DNA of 64,000 nucleotides. Origin: Bondarzewia mesenterica (lineage: Eukaryota; Basidiomycota; Agaricomycetes; Russulales; Bondarzewiaceae). The notes under the pieces are model-generated. The model worked only from the letters and a program-made list of their open reading frames with translations, was not told the origin of the DNA and did no database searches. The translations under genes and the position numbers were made by a program. Numbering within the stretch: the stretch's first letter is position 1; every line of letters begins with the position of its first letter. This document shows, piece by piece, positions 33,757 through 48,300 of this stretch. The DNA is taken from positions 1-64,000 of the forward strand of contig SGPL01000102.1 in NCBI GenBank assembly GCA_004802705.1. The letters run 5' to 3'.

Positions 33757-33996
33757 ATGACACCAAACCAAGCAGAGAGGTGCATGCATGACTGCTGTAC
33801 ATCCTGTAAACAGGGTGTAGAGAGAACGACATGACAACAAACCAAGCAGAGGGGTGCGTGCACGACTGCTATATGTCCCTATAAAACAGGGCATAGAGAG
33901 AATGGTGCATGAGACTGACATGATACCAAACCAAGCAGAGGAGTGCATGCACAACTGCTGTATGTCCTGTAAATAAGATGTAGAGAGAAGGGATGT
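33757..33996. repeat. Tandem repeat, three units of 74-89 bp
   Basis: Three copies share ATGACACCAAACCAAGCAGA-like starts at 33757, 33831 and 33920, followed by GTGCATGCA, ACTGCTGTA and GTAGAGAGAA blocks. Units differ by insertions of a few to 15 bases. It lies upstream of the uncharacterised gene. Confidence 0.75.
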
Positions 33997-35449
33997 CGGG
34001 TATTAAAAATTGAAAAAAAAAAAGGGGTTAGCGATGGGTTTTAAAAAGAAACTCACTTTGTTTTTGAGAGCGAGGGGTGCGGGTGAGCATAGTGGACAAG
34101 AAAGAAGAATGGCAGAAATAGAAAAGCCAATTAGAAGCAAGGCTACATTCATATGACAAGTGAACTTCAGTGTGATAACCAGATGACATGGACATATCCA
34201 TTCCTCTCAACACAGCAACTTAATGCCCATCCGACCCAGCTTTTGGCCTTGATCCAACACCATGTATACACAACATTTGATGGTAGGCACCTCGTCTGTC
34301 CTTTGAAAAAGGTGCATGGTGCTTTAGGCTTCCTGCATACCATTGATGTTGCATCCCAATGTTCAGAGAACCCTACCTATGCCGCTCGCTTTCACCGTGT
34401 TTAGCATTGTTTGAGGAGGATTTGAGATGTGAGCACTGACAAAACTGTTATAGTGTGGCGTTAATCATTCATGTAGGTACCTGGATGCCGTAGCACCCAA
34501 GCATAGAGGAGAGAGAGTGGGGAGGGGGGTCATGATAGTGATGAGTAGATGAGGGCTTGGGAAGTGAAAGGGGCTTTGATCATGCCTGATAGAATTGCGC
34601 GCTACTCGTTGATTTTAGGTGTGTAGTGGGGGCTTATTCAGATGACTTGCAAGGTGGGTGGCTGCCCTGTAGCATAGCCTGTTGATGAGTAACTCAATTA
34701 GAAGCAGATTTCTGTGAGCATCTAAAGAATCTGTCAGAGAAGATGATAAACCGCCGAGTATTGTATGAGATGCCATTCGCTATATTCTCGTCATAGCACT
34801 TACTACCCCCACTGACCCTCATGCTGTCTTTCCTGCTTTGACTTCGTAGACTAGGGTACACCATATGTCTGCCGCATACATTATTTTTAGGGTACCACTT
34901 CAGCAGTAGCGAAAATAAATCTTTTATTTTAAAAAATAGATGCCTGAAAATACACATGGTCATTTTTTTTTTTGTTCTGAGAACTGAGGTAAACATGGAA
35001 TAGCAAAGAAAGTAGGTCCATCAGTAAGAAGAATATTCTTGTAGAGTATTCATATGGTCCAGTCCTCAACTCAAGAGCCGATTCTTTCATTTTTCTGATC
35101 AAAACAAATAACAAAAATGATGCAGGATGTGAGACACAAGAATATAGATAAGTAAACAATGTCAGTTCATGCAACATCAGGATGAGTGAATGGACTAGTG
35201 AGGCATCAGACTGTTTGAAATAAATAGAGCATCAGCACATATGGTGCTCAAACTGTGACTGCGCGTGGTGAGTCTATTGAGAAAGATGCTCTGCCTCGAC
35301 TAGAAAATGAAGATGTTAGAGGGTCTGCTCAGTTCCTGGCCCACTTGCTGTTGCCATTTTAGTTTGCGTTCCATGCCAGTCATTTTTTCCTACTCTTTAT
35401 GGATGGACTGGATGCAATTTCAGATTCTGTGTCGATGTTCATATCACTT
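33997..35449. other. No confident gene
   Basis: Mixed non-coding sequence. A short plus frame at 34153-34404 (LLALIQHHVYTTFDGRHLVC then GALGFLHTIDVASQ) looks protein-like over about 50 residues and could be an exon relic. I do not recognise it. The rest shows no long frame on either strand. Confidence 0.35.
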
Positions 35450-37190
35450 TCAGAGACCTGGTGCAAATATACTGTGAGCTTCGTAGAGGATGACAAAAAT
35501 AGGACAAATGTGCACTGTCTGTTTGAAGGATGAGTCAGACAACATGCATGTGTCTGGCTCTTCTATAATGGGGGAGGCAGGTGCAGATGAGGATGTGGCA
35601 GAAGGATGCTGTGAAGTCATGGGAGAACGTGCATCCACATCAGAATCGAGGCGTGCATTTTTGATCAAGTTGGACATTTCAGCTGTGAAATGGTCGAGCT
35701 GTTCAAAGTACATTGCAGCAATGATCTCATTATCTTGGGCCATGAAAAGAAGGTCTGATCCATCTGAAGCTGGTTGAGAAGGAGACAGAGCTGGGTCTAT
35801 CTGTGGGGCAGGAACAGGATTTTTTGGAAAAGGAAACTGCTTCAGTTTAAAAGGTGATAAGAGGCATCATTTTACTGTGGGACCAGCACACATCTGAGTG
35901 ATGTCGGGGGTATCAAAAGGATGGAAGGGCATTTTGCTAGGTGTGCTGAGTCTCATACTGGCCATACCAATTTGAACATCTGACATCTTTGGTTTTGCCT
36001 GTGTGTCAAACAGGATGATTCCAGTTTTTCCTGTAGGCCTGCAGTGATAAAGTGGAGGATCAACAGAAGAGAATGAGGAGGGAATAGGGAGCATGGCTGG
36101 CAGGTCAATGGTGGGGACCACGCCTTTCAAAGAATGTTGAGTGCACGGGGGACTAGGTAACCATCTCTGAATAAGTTGCAGAGGTTGATGAAGGGCAAAG
36201 AGGTGACTATATGCACCGAGAATGCACCGAAGGAAAAGGAGGGATAACGTACATGAATTCCCCCTTGTTTTTTGATGCTTGGAGCTCTCATGGTGGCCTC
36301 AAGGTGATCTCTAAACTATTCAATGGCATGGTAGGTAGCATCGAGCATGGCATTATTATGGGCCTATGCAAAGTTTATTGAGAACAGGCACAAAGTCAGG
36401 GAGGCATGCACCTGTTTCAAAGTGAGGGCCTTATCAACCACCTAGTAAGCCATTTCATGCCCAACATCCTCGTGGGACTCGCCATCCTTCAAATAAATTT
36501 TGACCATTGCAGTGGCACTGACGTCAAACCTTTCCCATCGACTAACAGATTACAAAAGTCAGCAGTCAAGCAGGTGATCGAAGAGCACTAGACACCGTGA
36601 CCAAATGCTTCTTCAGCACGTTTGATGAATTTCAAATGGTAGTCTGTGTCCAGATGGCCTTGAACGGGGGAAGCATGGAGAGGCGTAGTAAAGTGAATGG
36701 AGCATGATGATCTCCCCTGGCCAGAATGCCCATGCTCAGAACCCCTAGAGGAGGGGGCTGCATAAACACAGTAGGATATTGAGAAATTTGATTTGTTGGC
36801 TTTATGTGAGGATTCATTTTCAATGAGGTGGAGAGAATGGAGAGATAAGAGAGTAAACATCACACAAGGACAAACATTGCATTTTTGACGTGACTCGATC
36901 ATGTGAGTCATTCATAGTTCTGAGATTGTGGTTTTGATATTTCAGTTCTGAGCGTGCAGTTTTGGGCCCCTGACTCAGAATGGAAACTCAATGCCATCCA
37001 CCATGCAGTCATTGCGATATTTATTTTATTGACTATAGTGTGACAGAAGATAAAAGGAAACATTTCTATCTCAGAAAGACGGAAAACATAAAAAAAATTA
37101 GCATGACAGGGAGAAAAGGAATTAGAGGTAGGGAGAGGGGATTCCTGAATAAAAAATAAGGCAGACATCGTCGAGTTAAAATTCTTCATC
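35450..37190 (-). pseudogene. Decayed minus-strand coding remnants, unidentified
   Basis: Several short open stretches lie in the same orientation. 36908-37189 is poorly conserved. 36588-36800 contains GHLDTDYHLKFIKRAEEAFG. 36450-36580 reads CNLLVDGKGLTSVPLQW. 35867-36130 has TGKTGIILFDTQAKPKMSDV and 35450-35743 has MAQDNEIIAAMYFEQLDHF then a Ser-rich segment. Stops and shifts separate them. Together they look like exons of one dead gene, but I cannot name the family. Confidence 0.4.
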
Positions 37191-37967
37191 TGTTTGACTG
37201 CATCATAAAATCAGCTCTGAAAAGCATAGAAAGAGAAGGGAGTGCTCACAGAGCTGTGAGAGTGTCGAAATGGATGCGTGGTTCAGCATGAGAGGGAGTG
37301 GCATGAAGAAAGAGAGAGAAAAGGTGTTCATTGAGGATGGGGAAAGGGTTGTTTTTGGGCAGCCTGGCTAGGCATTTGCACTCAAAGTCATGAAGCACGA
37401 TGTCACAGACGATAGAAAGGAAGCAGCGGAGATGATCACAGGTGAGAGACTGGCCTAGCATGCTATAGTTCTCTTCGAGGGAGATGAGTCACAACACTCA
37501 TAGCTATTGTGAAGAGAGGGCCACAGCTGAGGGAAGGGGTGCAGAGGTTGGCATTTGAGACATCGAGAGTGAGTTGTAAAGAATTAATTGAAGGTGAGTA
37601 GTAAAAAAAAAAATTGAGGAAAAGATAGGCAGCATGCACAGGTTTTATAGGCTGTAAACATGCTATGCAGGATGTACAGATGATGAGCAAATGAGTGGCA
37701 CTATTCATATAGCTATATCAATAACAGTCTAATCTATATATAACTGAGAGATTATGACTATAGCTTGTATAACAATCAACAAGTTATGAGCTTTATACAG
37801 CTGTAAAAACCTCATGACCTACACATACAATGAATAAGACTGCTATATTATAGGATGTTTAGTGTGCCTATCATAAATTTAAAGATGTCATAGTATAACT
37901 ATTGTGATACATGCATATATCACACTTTATAAGATATTCTTATTATTTTTATGCTAGTCATGACCAC
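37191..37967. other. No gene seen; AT-rich toward the copia remnant
   Basis: No supported coding sequence. From about 37715 the composition becomes strongly AT-rich, marking the left edge of the AT-rich compartment. A leader or LTR of the copia remnant could lie here, but no repeat partner is visible. Confidence 0.35.
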
Positions 37968-40330
37968 TCAGGCCCCAACTCCCTTTATATTCACTAAAAT
38001 TGCTCTACTTTTTGAAGAATAAGCAACTCGAGAGGCAGAACTAGCTGGACTAAAAACAGAATATGTAATATGTACTATCAAATTATGACCTCTGAGGCTA
38101 TATCAATAGTATCTTACTATGTCTCACTAAACTGATCTCTATGATTCATGCTATAGTGGCTACTACAATTGTAGCTATCATCTCTATTATACACATATTT
38201 ACCAACTAAGCAAAGATTGACTAGTAAAAGGTTAAGGATGAGAAAATGAAAGGGTACCTTATCATGAATATTAAGAACTTCTTATTCACTAGTGTCAAGA
38301 ATGAAGACAAAATAGCTGAAAAGGTATGGACAAAGTTATGTGACAAACACAAGAAGAAGACTATACTCTTAATGTTAAACACTGAGGACTTCCTCAAGTC
38401 CCTCATCTACATAGAGGGAAGTGACTTCAATGCCCACTTTAAGGAGATATGACATTAATTCTACATAGCTAAGCAGACTAGCTCCATCTGGACTCTCACC
38501 TACCTCATTTTGGCTATCTGCCACTCCCTTCTAGTGTTCTTAGATAGCATAGTGAAATCTATCACGCTAAATACTATAAAGCATCAACTACAGGATATTA
38601 TAAAACTTATTCTTGAGGCCACTCAAGTTCAACATCAGCGCATCAGCTTGAGACTGCTTAACCTCTTTAGTAATGCTGATGATATGATATGCATTGATGG
38701 GACTGTGTTTTATACTCAGGCATCTGCATCTCACTTTGTGAGAAAGCCTCATCCTCAGTGTGAATAGTATAGTATCATTGGGCATACTAAAGATTACTAT
38801 TTTACTAATAGTGATAGTTTGGTAGAGTAATAGCCTTCTATCTAGACCTAGACTCACAAACCTTATGTTAAAACAAGATCTCCTGCTGATAAGGCAGCTA
38901 AGATGAGGTAGTCAAGTAATGCAACACTACAAGTAAACATCATCACTGTTGCTCTTGTTAGTGATTTTGATTATCATGTATAGCTGATGCACAATGATAA
39001 TGAATCAACCTTTATAGATAGTATTTTTTTTGCTAATTACACTGTCATTGCCCTATCAAAGACTTCTGCACACCTTTAATATTATGTTGACTTTAATGTT
39101 AGTCATTATTACTTCACTTCTTACAATGCTTTCAGTGATTATCACCAGATCACTCTATGTATCAGAAGTGCTGCCAAGGTCAATGCTAGCATCAAATTTC
39201 TTATTATCAGCATCAACAATATACATTTTTATATTGACATCAGCAATAAGTAGTTCACCACTATTGTCATTGTCCTTTACAATGTCACTCATGCATATTA
39301 GAATTGATTGATAATTTTATACTATTTAGTCACTTTAACTGCTCTAGGTATCAAGCATTAATAAGAGATAGCTACCTTACTATCTGCTCTCTTGATAGAT
39401 TTATTAATCTTGTGGGAATGCTTACCTATAGCAACATATATACTGTTATATCATAACCTATTGATGAGACTATTTATTTTAGGATCTCTCAACTTAGACC
39501 TTTATGTGTTCATGACCATGATAAACTGATCTACTGATTTTGTGATCTAGCACCACTATTTTGGTTATTTAGGTGAAGACATAATACATCATATGTGTAT
39601 GAATAGTATTATCTTGGGGATATCCATTATAGGTGACAAGCCAACTAGCTTATATAAAGACTGCCTGAAGGGCAAACATGCTTGTGAGCCATTTCAAGAG
39701 AGTAAGGTCAAGAATAAACACTTAGAATGGGTTTATATTGATCTTATGGATTCATTCTATATCTTTTTTTTTTAATAATGCCTACTATGTGTTAATAATT
39801 AATGATAGAGTGACATTCTATCTACACACTTATCCCTTTCCTTGTAAGGAAGCTAATACTACTCTTACATCCCTCAAGAAATTTTATGCCTTGGTTGAGC
39901 ACTAAGCTAAAAAAAAGCTCAAAAACTTGCACATCAATAATAACAGTAAATTTATTAGCCATAAGTAGAGAGACTATCTGAAAGAACAGGGAATTTAACT
40001 AGAAGTCATAATGTGCTATACCCTACAGTAAAATAGCATAGCTAAATGAGGCCATTGAACCTTGGATGAATGAGCTCATGCTATGCTCCATAATGCTAAT
40101 CTACTGAATTGGATATAAGGTGAAGCATTTCAAATTGCAATATATTTTAAAAATCTATTGCCTTCTGCCCATCACAATAGATGTACTCTATATGAACATT
40201 AGTTTAGGCATGCCTTACATGTTGGCCCTACTTGCTTCACCTCAAGGGCTATCTAAACTATCGCTTGCCCCTCTTACCACCCCTATCATTAAAAAATATC
40301 CTTTTTTTTCTATAGATAATGATACACTCT
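37968..40330 (+). mobile_element. Ty1/copia retrotransposon remnant (gag to integrase)
   Basis: This is a degraded polyprotein on the plus strand. Gag-like sequence starts near 37968 (MTTQAPTPFIFTK) and continues at 38246-38452 with KVWTKLCDKHKKKTILLMLN and LIYIEGSDFNAHFKEI. A Cys/His relic (HPQCE then GHTKDYYF) follows near 38760-38800. The integrase zinc-binding part (HHMCMN, then CLKGKHACEPFQESK) is at 39590-39720. HLEWVYIDLMDSFYI at about 39717-39765 carries the first Asp region. INNNSKFISHK near 39935 is a mutated TDNGxEF. AHAMLHNANLLNWI lies near 40075-40110. RT and RNase H are absent. Stops occur every few dozen codons. No LTR pair was identified. Confidence 0.75.
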
Positions 40331-42817
40331 TATGATAGTCTAGCTGTTAATATGCTAACAGTGCCTTTAAGAGGAAAAACCCCACCAAAAACCCCACTAA
40401 GATGTGTAAATGAGTGAGAACATCAAGGGTCTCTGACTAGTAATCTCAATGAGTGAGTAAAGTGATGAGAACAACAACAACAAAAGGAGAATGTGCAATG
40501 AGGACACAAATTAAGTGTGTAAGCATGAGATTTGAGCAAGTTTAAGGTATTGACACATGTGATTGCATAATGTTTCAATGAGTAGATGAATAGAGGAAAC
40601 CTATTTAAAGATGAAGATAAAGGCAATAATAAAGGTAAAGGCAATGCACTATACAAACCACTCATGATTATGTGGTGAGCTAAAAGTGTTTTACTTTTAA
40701 GGTGGACTGAAATGCTTATTTTGAGACATAAAACAAACTTGTATTTGTGAGCATAATAGTACACAGCATAAAACTGAGTGATGAGAGAATTATATATTAA
40801 TAGATATAGGCTGATATGACTGATGTAAAATTATAGTTATATGACCAAACACCCACTTTGATTGAGAAAGCAGATAGGGACAGATCAAATAGAAACATAA
40901 AATAAAACTAATTACAAAATAAAAGGTAGGAAGATTATATTGAACAACCTCTAAAAGTGTGCATAAAGTATAAATGCATAATTGCATGTAATAAAATGTG
41001 AGATAAAGAAGAGGCAGATGAGATAGCTTCAGAAGTCATACAATGTGTTCAGGAATAAAATAAAAGCAGTTGATTCTGACTTGATTAAACTAGTGGTGAT
41101 CCTAGCTTTTAGCTGCATGCATTCTATCAGCCATCTGTCATGATAATTTGAGCAATATCTCATGCTTTGAGTTAGCTAATCTAGTGATATAGTTCTGTCG
41201 CATACTTCAGTGTAGCATTCTCAAGAGAAAAGTCAATAATAATTAAATAAAGTCACAAAATAGTGAGTTTACATGCTTAGAGTGTGATGAGGCATATCAC
41301 TGTATATCAATCCCTTCTTGTGCACTTGAGGAGGCTATTGATACAGAGGCTGCAAAGGCCACTGCTTATTCAAATAGTGAGTGATAGGCCAATGACTAGC
41401 CTAATAGTCTTGACCTAGCCATTTCTCTTATCTTCACTTGTGAGATATTTAACATGCATGCTACTAATGCATTATCATGCGTGAAAATTTTTCTGAACAT
41501 AATTCATCATTCAGTATTAGAATACACAATATCCTTGAATATAAGATAATATGAGACTTTTAAAATCTAACTATTTAATAATAAGTTCATAATCAATTGC
41601 TAGGTATAAGCATGAAATGCTTTAGGATAAAAGATAACTAAATCTATAAAATGAATTTATCATATTAATAGTTAAGATTTAAATGAACAGAGATGCTTAA
41701 AAGAAGTCTGGCAATGTTAAAGTCTGTACCACAGTACCTCAGCATGTATGCATACATGACTGAGGGAAGAGAGAAGGAGAGATATGTATACTATGTACTC
41801 GAGAGTCACATGAGATCCAACACCTGTCATAATATTCTGTAGGTATGCACTGTATGTATTCTTTTAAACTTGTAGCTTATTTACTTTAACTCTCATTCTA
41901 CCTCTCTTATTTATACTCTGTTATCAATGTTTTACTTCTTAAACTTTATAATAACCCCTTCAATTTATATCTCTCACTTTTTCCTTATATCTTTTAATTT
42001 TGCTGATAACATCTTTTTATCTATTTATTCACTCTTAAATTATTATAAGATTAGACAATGCTATGAGTATCTCATACATTGAACTAACAGTACATCATAT
42101 AAAGACTTTTAGATCTCACTTTTTAATATTCATACAACAATTTCATCACTGACATTCTCATGCTCTATGCCTATATATGTTAAAACTCAATAAGAATTTT
42201 TATTTGCTATATAAAAACTTATGAACATTAACTCTATAACTATTCTACTTATCACTCTGCCTCTTTATCTTACTAATTATACTATAATGCTCACTTATTA
42301 CCTTCTTACATCTACTTGTGCTGCTATTTCACCATAAAATGCTTAATTACTGTCACTCAGTACTCTGTGTTTAAACCTTTAGCATAAATATATTCTATTA
42401 TTATTTATTACTCTCTGTTTGAATCAAATATCACATTCATCACCTCATAATAACATATTTATCTCCTCATAAAAGAGAACAATGTAATAGTTAAAGCTAG
42501 GAGATATTCATATAATTCAGATGCTGATTATTTTTTATATTTTATTTTATTTTATAGATTTCATTTTCCTATATCTATTCTCTTGTATCTCTCTATCCTT
42601 TTTTACATTCTTAGTTTTATTTTATTCTTTTTAAGAACTGTGGTATTTATGTATATATAAACTGTTTATTTATATATTTAATTAACTTATTAAATTAACC
42701 TTAATAATCAAGTTTTCTTCTACTCAAATCTTCGCACACACCTCACACCATCTTTGAGCTGAGCCTTGCTTGTTATACACATCTTAAGTTGCATTTTTAT
42801 CTCTTTAAGTTGAGGTT
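40331..42817. other. AT-rich stretch without genes
   Basis: Long AT-rich sequence with no open frame I would support on either strand and no clear element. It may be thoroughly decayed transposon sequence. Confidence 0.5.
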
Positions 42818-43131
42818 CTCTTACTATTTTATTGTATATGTTTGATAGCCCATTTTACCTTTTTTATTGTTCTTTTAATTTAATTTCTTTTTTTACTATT
42901 CCACTTGCATTATATAGCTTATTTATAATGAAATAAACCTCTGAATTAGATAGATACTATTAATAGTGTTATTCTCTTACTAGTTTATTGTATATGTTTG
43001 ATAGTCCATCTTACTTTTTTTTATTGTTCTTTTAATTTAATTTCTTTTTTTTACTATTCTACTTGCATTATATAGCTTATTTATAATGAAATAAATCTCT
43101 GAATCAGACGGATACTATTAATAGTGTTATT
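42818..43131. repeat. Direct tandem duplication of 156-158 bp
   Basis: Unit 1 (42818-42973) and unit 2 (42974-43131) both start CTCTTACTA(T/G)TTTATTGTAT and end ATAGTGTTATT. They are nearly identical, differing at a handful of positions, so the duplication is young relative to its surroundings. Confidence 0.85.
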
Positions 43132-43276
43132 TTACTTTTTACAGCACCTATAAGCTTCATCTAGTTTAAATTACCTAGATGATTTTTAACTATATTTAAA
43201 CAAAATAATGAAAGAAACTTAAAACTGTAGCACTATAACATACTGTTACTATACCTCAAAAGGACACTTTCAAGAG

Positions 43277-43696
43277 TGTCATGAATGACACTGAACTTGT
43301 TAGTTTTTCCTTTTTTTGACTATAACTTCGGATACATTTACTATCACTTCCAATGAGGCAGCGTGATCAGCCATGATCCCTTACTTACCCAGATCTTTCT
43401 CAACACCTGCGCCCTTATATCATTACATCATTATAGTCCATGCACCACAGCACAAGTCTATTTATATGTCCACAGTAGCACTTGTCTTCCCCAGCTTGAT
43501 ATAAACTATTCTTCACTCTTGAAACTAGCCCAGACTCGTGTGCAATAGGACACAGGGTTCTAGCTCCTGCTCCTTGGATGTCACTCACTCGACCTAACCT
43601 GAAGCTAGTGTCTAATAAAGAACCCTCTAGCCATAACAAGGCAACCAGACCAGCATGACTATCAAGTCAACCCACCAAAACTCGAGCATCTTAACA
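43277..43696 (+). repeat. 5' LTR of gypsy copy C
   Basis: This LTR runs from TGTCATGAATGACA to CTTAACA. It contains a TATTTATAT box at 43459-43467 and AATAAA at 43614-43619, giving a plausible U3-R-U5 layout. A short CCTGAA-type hexamer repeat follows in the leader near 43718-43742. Confidence 0.92.
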
Positions 43697-43918
43697 ACTA
43701 TATCAAGCTCTCACAAATGAACCTGAACCTGAACCTGAACCAGGGATTATAGACCTATCTTGTTGTGCTTGAAGGTCTAACAAGCCTAAACAACAAAGAG
43801 CTTAAGGTAGCCTATCTTCGAAGAAGCACCAAGGGACACTGGAGTGATGGCTGGCAGTAGCATCATCAGTATAAATAGCAGTAAACATCCTTAGTTCTGA
43901 ATAAGACTAGACACCATT

Positions 43919-45360
43919 TTGCCCACAAGCAGTTTACTAAAAGGGGTTGATATCCCCTCAGGTGAAAGGTACAGCACATCACTAAAGACATACCTCTTAA
44001 GGACACACCCAGACACCCACAAAGATGGAGATAAACCCATCTACCCTATTTACTATGACACTGAACACTGCTCCTGGATATTCTGCAAAACAGGGGATCT
44101 ACTACCTACTGAAATCTAGGGAGGAACCCCAACATCATCAGTAGCACTCTGTGCAGATAATAGGAGGAACATACCACCTGGACCATCCAGATCTAGCAGC
44201 CCACTCATCTTAACCCTATAAGCAAGCATCCACCAAGAGCTCTATGACAACCCACTAGTTGTAAACCTTGCTCCTCCACCTAAACTAGACCAAGGGCCAT
44301 CTACACTGACTCTGCCCCCTGCCCTGATCAACATGAACCCATTTCAGCCTCTCTCACCTCAAAATCCCAACTCACTACCCCCAAACCCACTGCCCTCTCC
44401 TCCACCACCAGCACAAGGAATATCAATTGCACCAGCATCTAACAAGTCAGGTCCAAAAATGAAAACCCTCACTCCCTTTGACAGAAAAAGAGAGCACTCC
44501 AAGCTCTTTATGCTGGAATGCAAAATTTACTTCTGAGGTAAGTCAAAGGAGTTCCTAGATAATGCGGGAGCAGTAGACAAATAGCAAAAAGTACTGTTCG
44601 CACTATCATACTTAGAAGAGGGAATAGCTAAAATGTGGAAGCTATTGCAGATCAGGGCCTTCGAGACTAAAGGCAACTATGAGAAATGGTTTAAATTCAA
44701 GAAATTATTTATCAGCCAGTTCACAGATGTGAACATCATGGCTAATGCGGGGACCAAGATCGATTAAATATGACAAGGAAAGAGGATGGCAGATGACTTC
44801 ATCGTGGAGTTCAGAAACCTAATATCTAAGTCAGAAATCAAGGAGGACCCAGCCATCATAAAGGAAGTTTTCTAAAAGGTGCCAGTACCCACCTTAATCC
44901 TTGACTGATACAAGGACACAGTTGCTGCAGATAACCAATGGCGAAAGCTATAATCCTTCTTCAGCAGAAACCTCGCCTCCTCAAAATATAAAAAAGGTTG
45001 GGTATCAAGAGGAAGCAAAGCACAGGACCCAGATGTGATGGATGTGGATAGGGGAAAGGAAGAAAAGGAGAGAAAAGGAAAGGCAAAAGTGCGTGCCACA
45101 AACACACTTTCAGAACAAGACAAAAAGTGATACATGGATGAAGAATAATGCTTTAGATGTGGCAAAATTAGACACTGAGCTAGAGACTGCCCAGAGCACG
45201 ATGTCCATACTAGGGCATGCAAGGAGAAGGAAGTGGAGGGGATAAGAAGAAGATGACCATGGAAGAACTACAGAAGGTCATCAGGAAGCTCTCAGCAGAA
45301 GAAAGAGAAACTCTTGCTAACTCCAGTGAAGAGGAAGGCAAAGATACAGAGGATTTTTGA
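43919..45360 (+). pseudogene. gag of gypsy copy C
   Basis: It starts with GVDIPSGERYSTSLKTYLLR and RTHPDTHKDGDKPIYPIYY. A Pro-rich linker lies at about 44270-44410 and a capsid-like region with SKLFMLECKIYF near 44500. The knuckle is at about 45150-45190 (CFRCGKIRH then ARDC), with a stop inside it (CGA to TGA). Numerous other stops are present. Confidence 0.85.
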
Positions 45361-45399
45361 CAAGTCTAAAGTTCCAGACATGACTTTGAATGAAAGGCT

Positions 45400-48300
45400 G
45401 CTATGATCACTCCATCTTTATAAAATCTATTGAAGGTGATCAAATAGAAATTGCATCATAGATATCTCAGAGCGGCATCAAAAATGTCAGAACAAAGGCA
45501 ATGATCGACAGCAGGGCAACAGGAAGGTTCATCCACTAGAAGGCGGTGGAGAAATACAAGCCTAAAAACCATCAGGCTAAAGAATGAAATTAAAATTCAC
45601 AATGTCGACAATACGGAAAACATCCTAGGATGAATCAAGGAATTCATCCCCCTTCAACTATGGATAAGAGATCACATTGAGTCAACTAAACTATACATAT
45701 CTGATATTGAGGACAATGAACTAATCCTCGAGTTACCTTGGTTGTAAACTCACAACCCAACCATTGACTGGTGAAATGAAACAATCCACTTTCATAACTG
45801 CCTAGACTGGTGTGAAAGAAACAAAAAAAAACCTCCTGTACAAATGCTCACTAGAAAGAATCCTTCGAAGATGTAAACCAGATGAAACAGTAAGAGCAAC
45901 CTCAGTCTCACAGAAAATAGCAGAAGAAGCAAGAATGGACAAGCTAAAGAAATCAATCGAAGAATCCATCCCAGCCCACTACCTCAAATACTGATGAGTA
46001 TTTGAAGAAGAAGCCTCTCAGTGCTTCTTCTCCCCCACACCTGAGACCATAAAATTAAACTAAAATCCAGTGCACCCGATGGAATCTCCACAAAAATTAT
46101 ACCCCTATTTAGAGATGAACAAGCTGAACTTGATAGGTTCTTGGATGAGCACCTAAGGTGAGGGATCATTAGGACTTTTAAGTCCCCCCATGCCTCATCA
46201 TTCTTCTTTATCAAAAAAAAAGGATGGAAAGCTCCATCTGGTACAAGACTATCGAAAGCTAAATGAATATACCATCAAAAACTGATATCCTCTCCCACTC
46301 AGTTCAAACATCATCGAAAGCCTGAAAGATAAGCAAATATTCACCAAAATGGATGTCCGCTAGGGCTACAATAACATCCGCATTAAGAAAAGGGACTAGG
46401 AGAAAGCAACCTTCCTCACAAATTGAGGAATATTTGAACTAATGGTTATGTTCTTCGAGCTGACCAACTCAACAGCAACATTCCAAACCATAATGAATGA
46501 GCTCTTCAAGGACATGATTGTGATAGAGGAAATAATCATCTACATGGACGACATCCTAGTGGCAACAATCTACATGGAAAGACATTAAGAACTTGTGAAT
46601 GAAATACTTCATCGACTATTAACAAATGATCTCTTTCTCAAACCAGAAAAGTGCACCTTCGAGGTCGACAAGGTAGACTACCTGGGGTTTATTATTTCTC
46701 ATGATAAAATTGAGATGGATCCTATCAAAATCAAAAGGTTCAGCAACTGGCCCACACCATGAAGGGTGAGGGACATATGATCATTTCTAGGTTTTGAGAA
46801 CTTCTACCATCAATTCATCAAAGAATATGCCCATCTCGCACAACTCATGCATGACCTCACAAAGAAAGATATCAGGTGAAACTGGGGGGAACCTCAACAA
46901 AAGGCATTTAATGCACTAAAAAGTGCATTCACCTCCATGCTGATACTGATTCAGCTTGATATCACAAAGCCATTTAGGATCAATATGGATGCCTCACTCA
47001 CAGTGACTGAGGGGATACTACTGCAACAGGCAGAGGATGAACATTGACACTCATGCACCCACCTTTTGAAAGGATTTTTCCCCACAAAATGAAACTACGA
47101 TATCTATGACAAGGAATTACTGGTGATCATTTGAGCTTTTGAAGTGTAGAGACACTTTTTAGAAGGCTCAGAATACATGATTGAAGTACACTCAGACCAC
47201 AAAAACCTAACCTTCTACAAAGATGCTCGCAAGTTAAATTGCAGACAGGCTCAGTGGGCGCTCTTCCTGATCAGGTTCAACTTCAAGATCTACCATGTCA
47301 AGGAAACAAAATATGCACTAGATAATCTCTCTAGATGATCAGACTTCAACGATAAAAAATTAAACAATGAGGAACATGTCCTTTTGGACTAAGCATTGTT
47401 TGCAAAAGCACTCACACTGGAGGGGGACTCAGTAGAAACCCTACTAAAGGACTGAATCTGAGAATCAAAGGACATGAATGACGAGATTGTTCTAGCCCTA
47501 GAACTCATAAAGTCCGTGGGACTAAGATTTATGCCTAAGGGTATAGAAGAATAGAATACAGAAGACAGCCTAATCTTATATAGAGGATGCATCTATGTCT
47601 CCAAGGACCAAGACCTTCAAAGGAAGATTGTGTGACAGCACCATGATTCATCAGCCATGGAACATCTAAGAGAATGAAAAATGGTCAAATAAGTTCAAAG
47701 GGAATTTGAGTAGCCTAAAATGATTATATTCATCAAAAAATACATCAAAGGATGCACTACCTATCAAGCATCAAAGAACCAGCCAAACTGCCCTGGGATA
47801 CCCATGATCCCCATCAAAGCAGACGTCTATGCCCTCTCATTCTAGGTCATTTCAATAGACTTCATTACAGACCTTCCTCTGTCGAAGAGATTTGACTCTA
47901 TAGCAGTCTTTGTAGATCATGATGTGTTAAAAGGAGTGGTGTTCACATTATGTCACAAGACTATTACAGCAGAGCAAATAGCAGACCTCTATCAAAACTA
48001 TGTTTGGAGGCACTATAGCCTGCTAAAGAAAATTATATCGGACAGAGGCCCATAATTGCAAAGGTTATAAGGGATTTGTGCACAAAACTAGGGATAAAAC
48101 AAGCACTGTCCATGGTCTATCACCCCTAGTTAGATAGGCAGACTGAGTGGATGAACCAATCCTTGGAACAATATCTACGGATTTTTTGCAATTTCTAAAG
48201 AGATGACTAAGCAACCTTGTTGCCATTCACTGAGTTCGCTCACAACTCCATGGCTCATGCATCAATAAGGAAAGCCCCTTTTGAACTAATTATGAAATAC

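Noticed and set aside
42818..43131. CRISPR-like or satellite array
   Set aside because: There are only two units, no spacers, and the context is eukaryotic. It is a simple tandem duplication.
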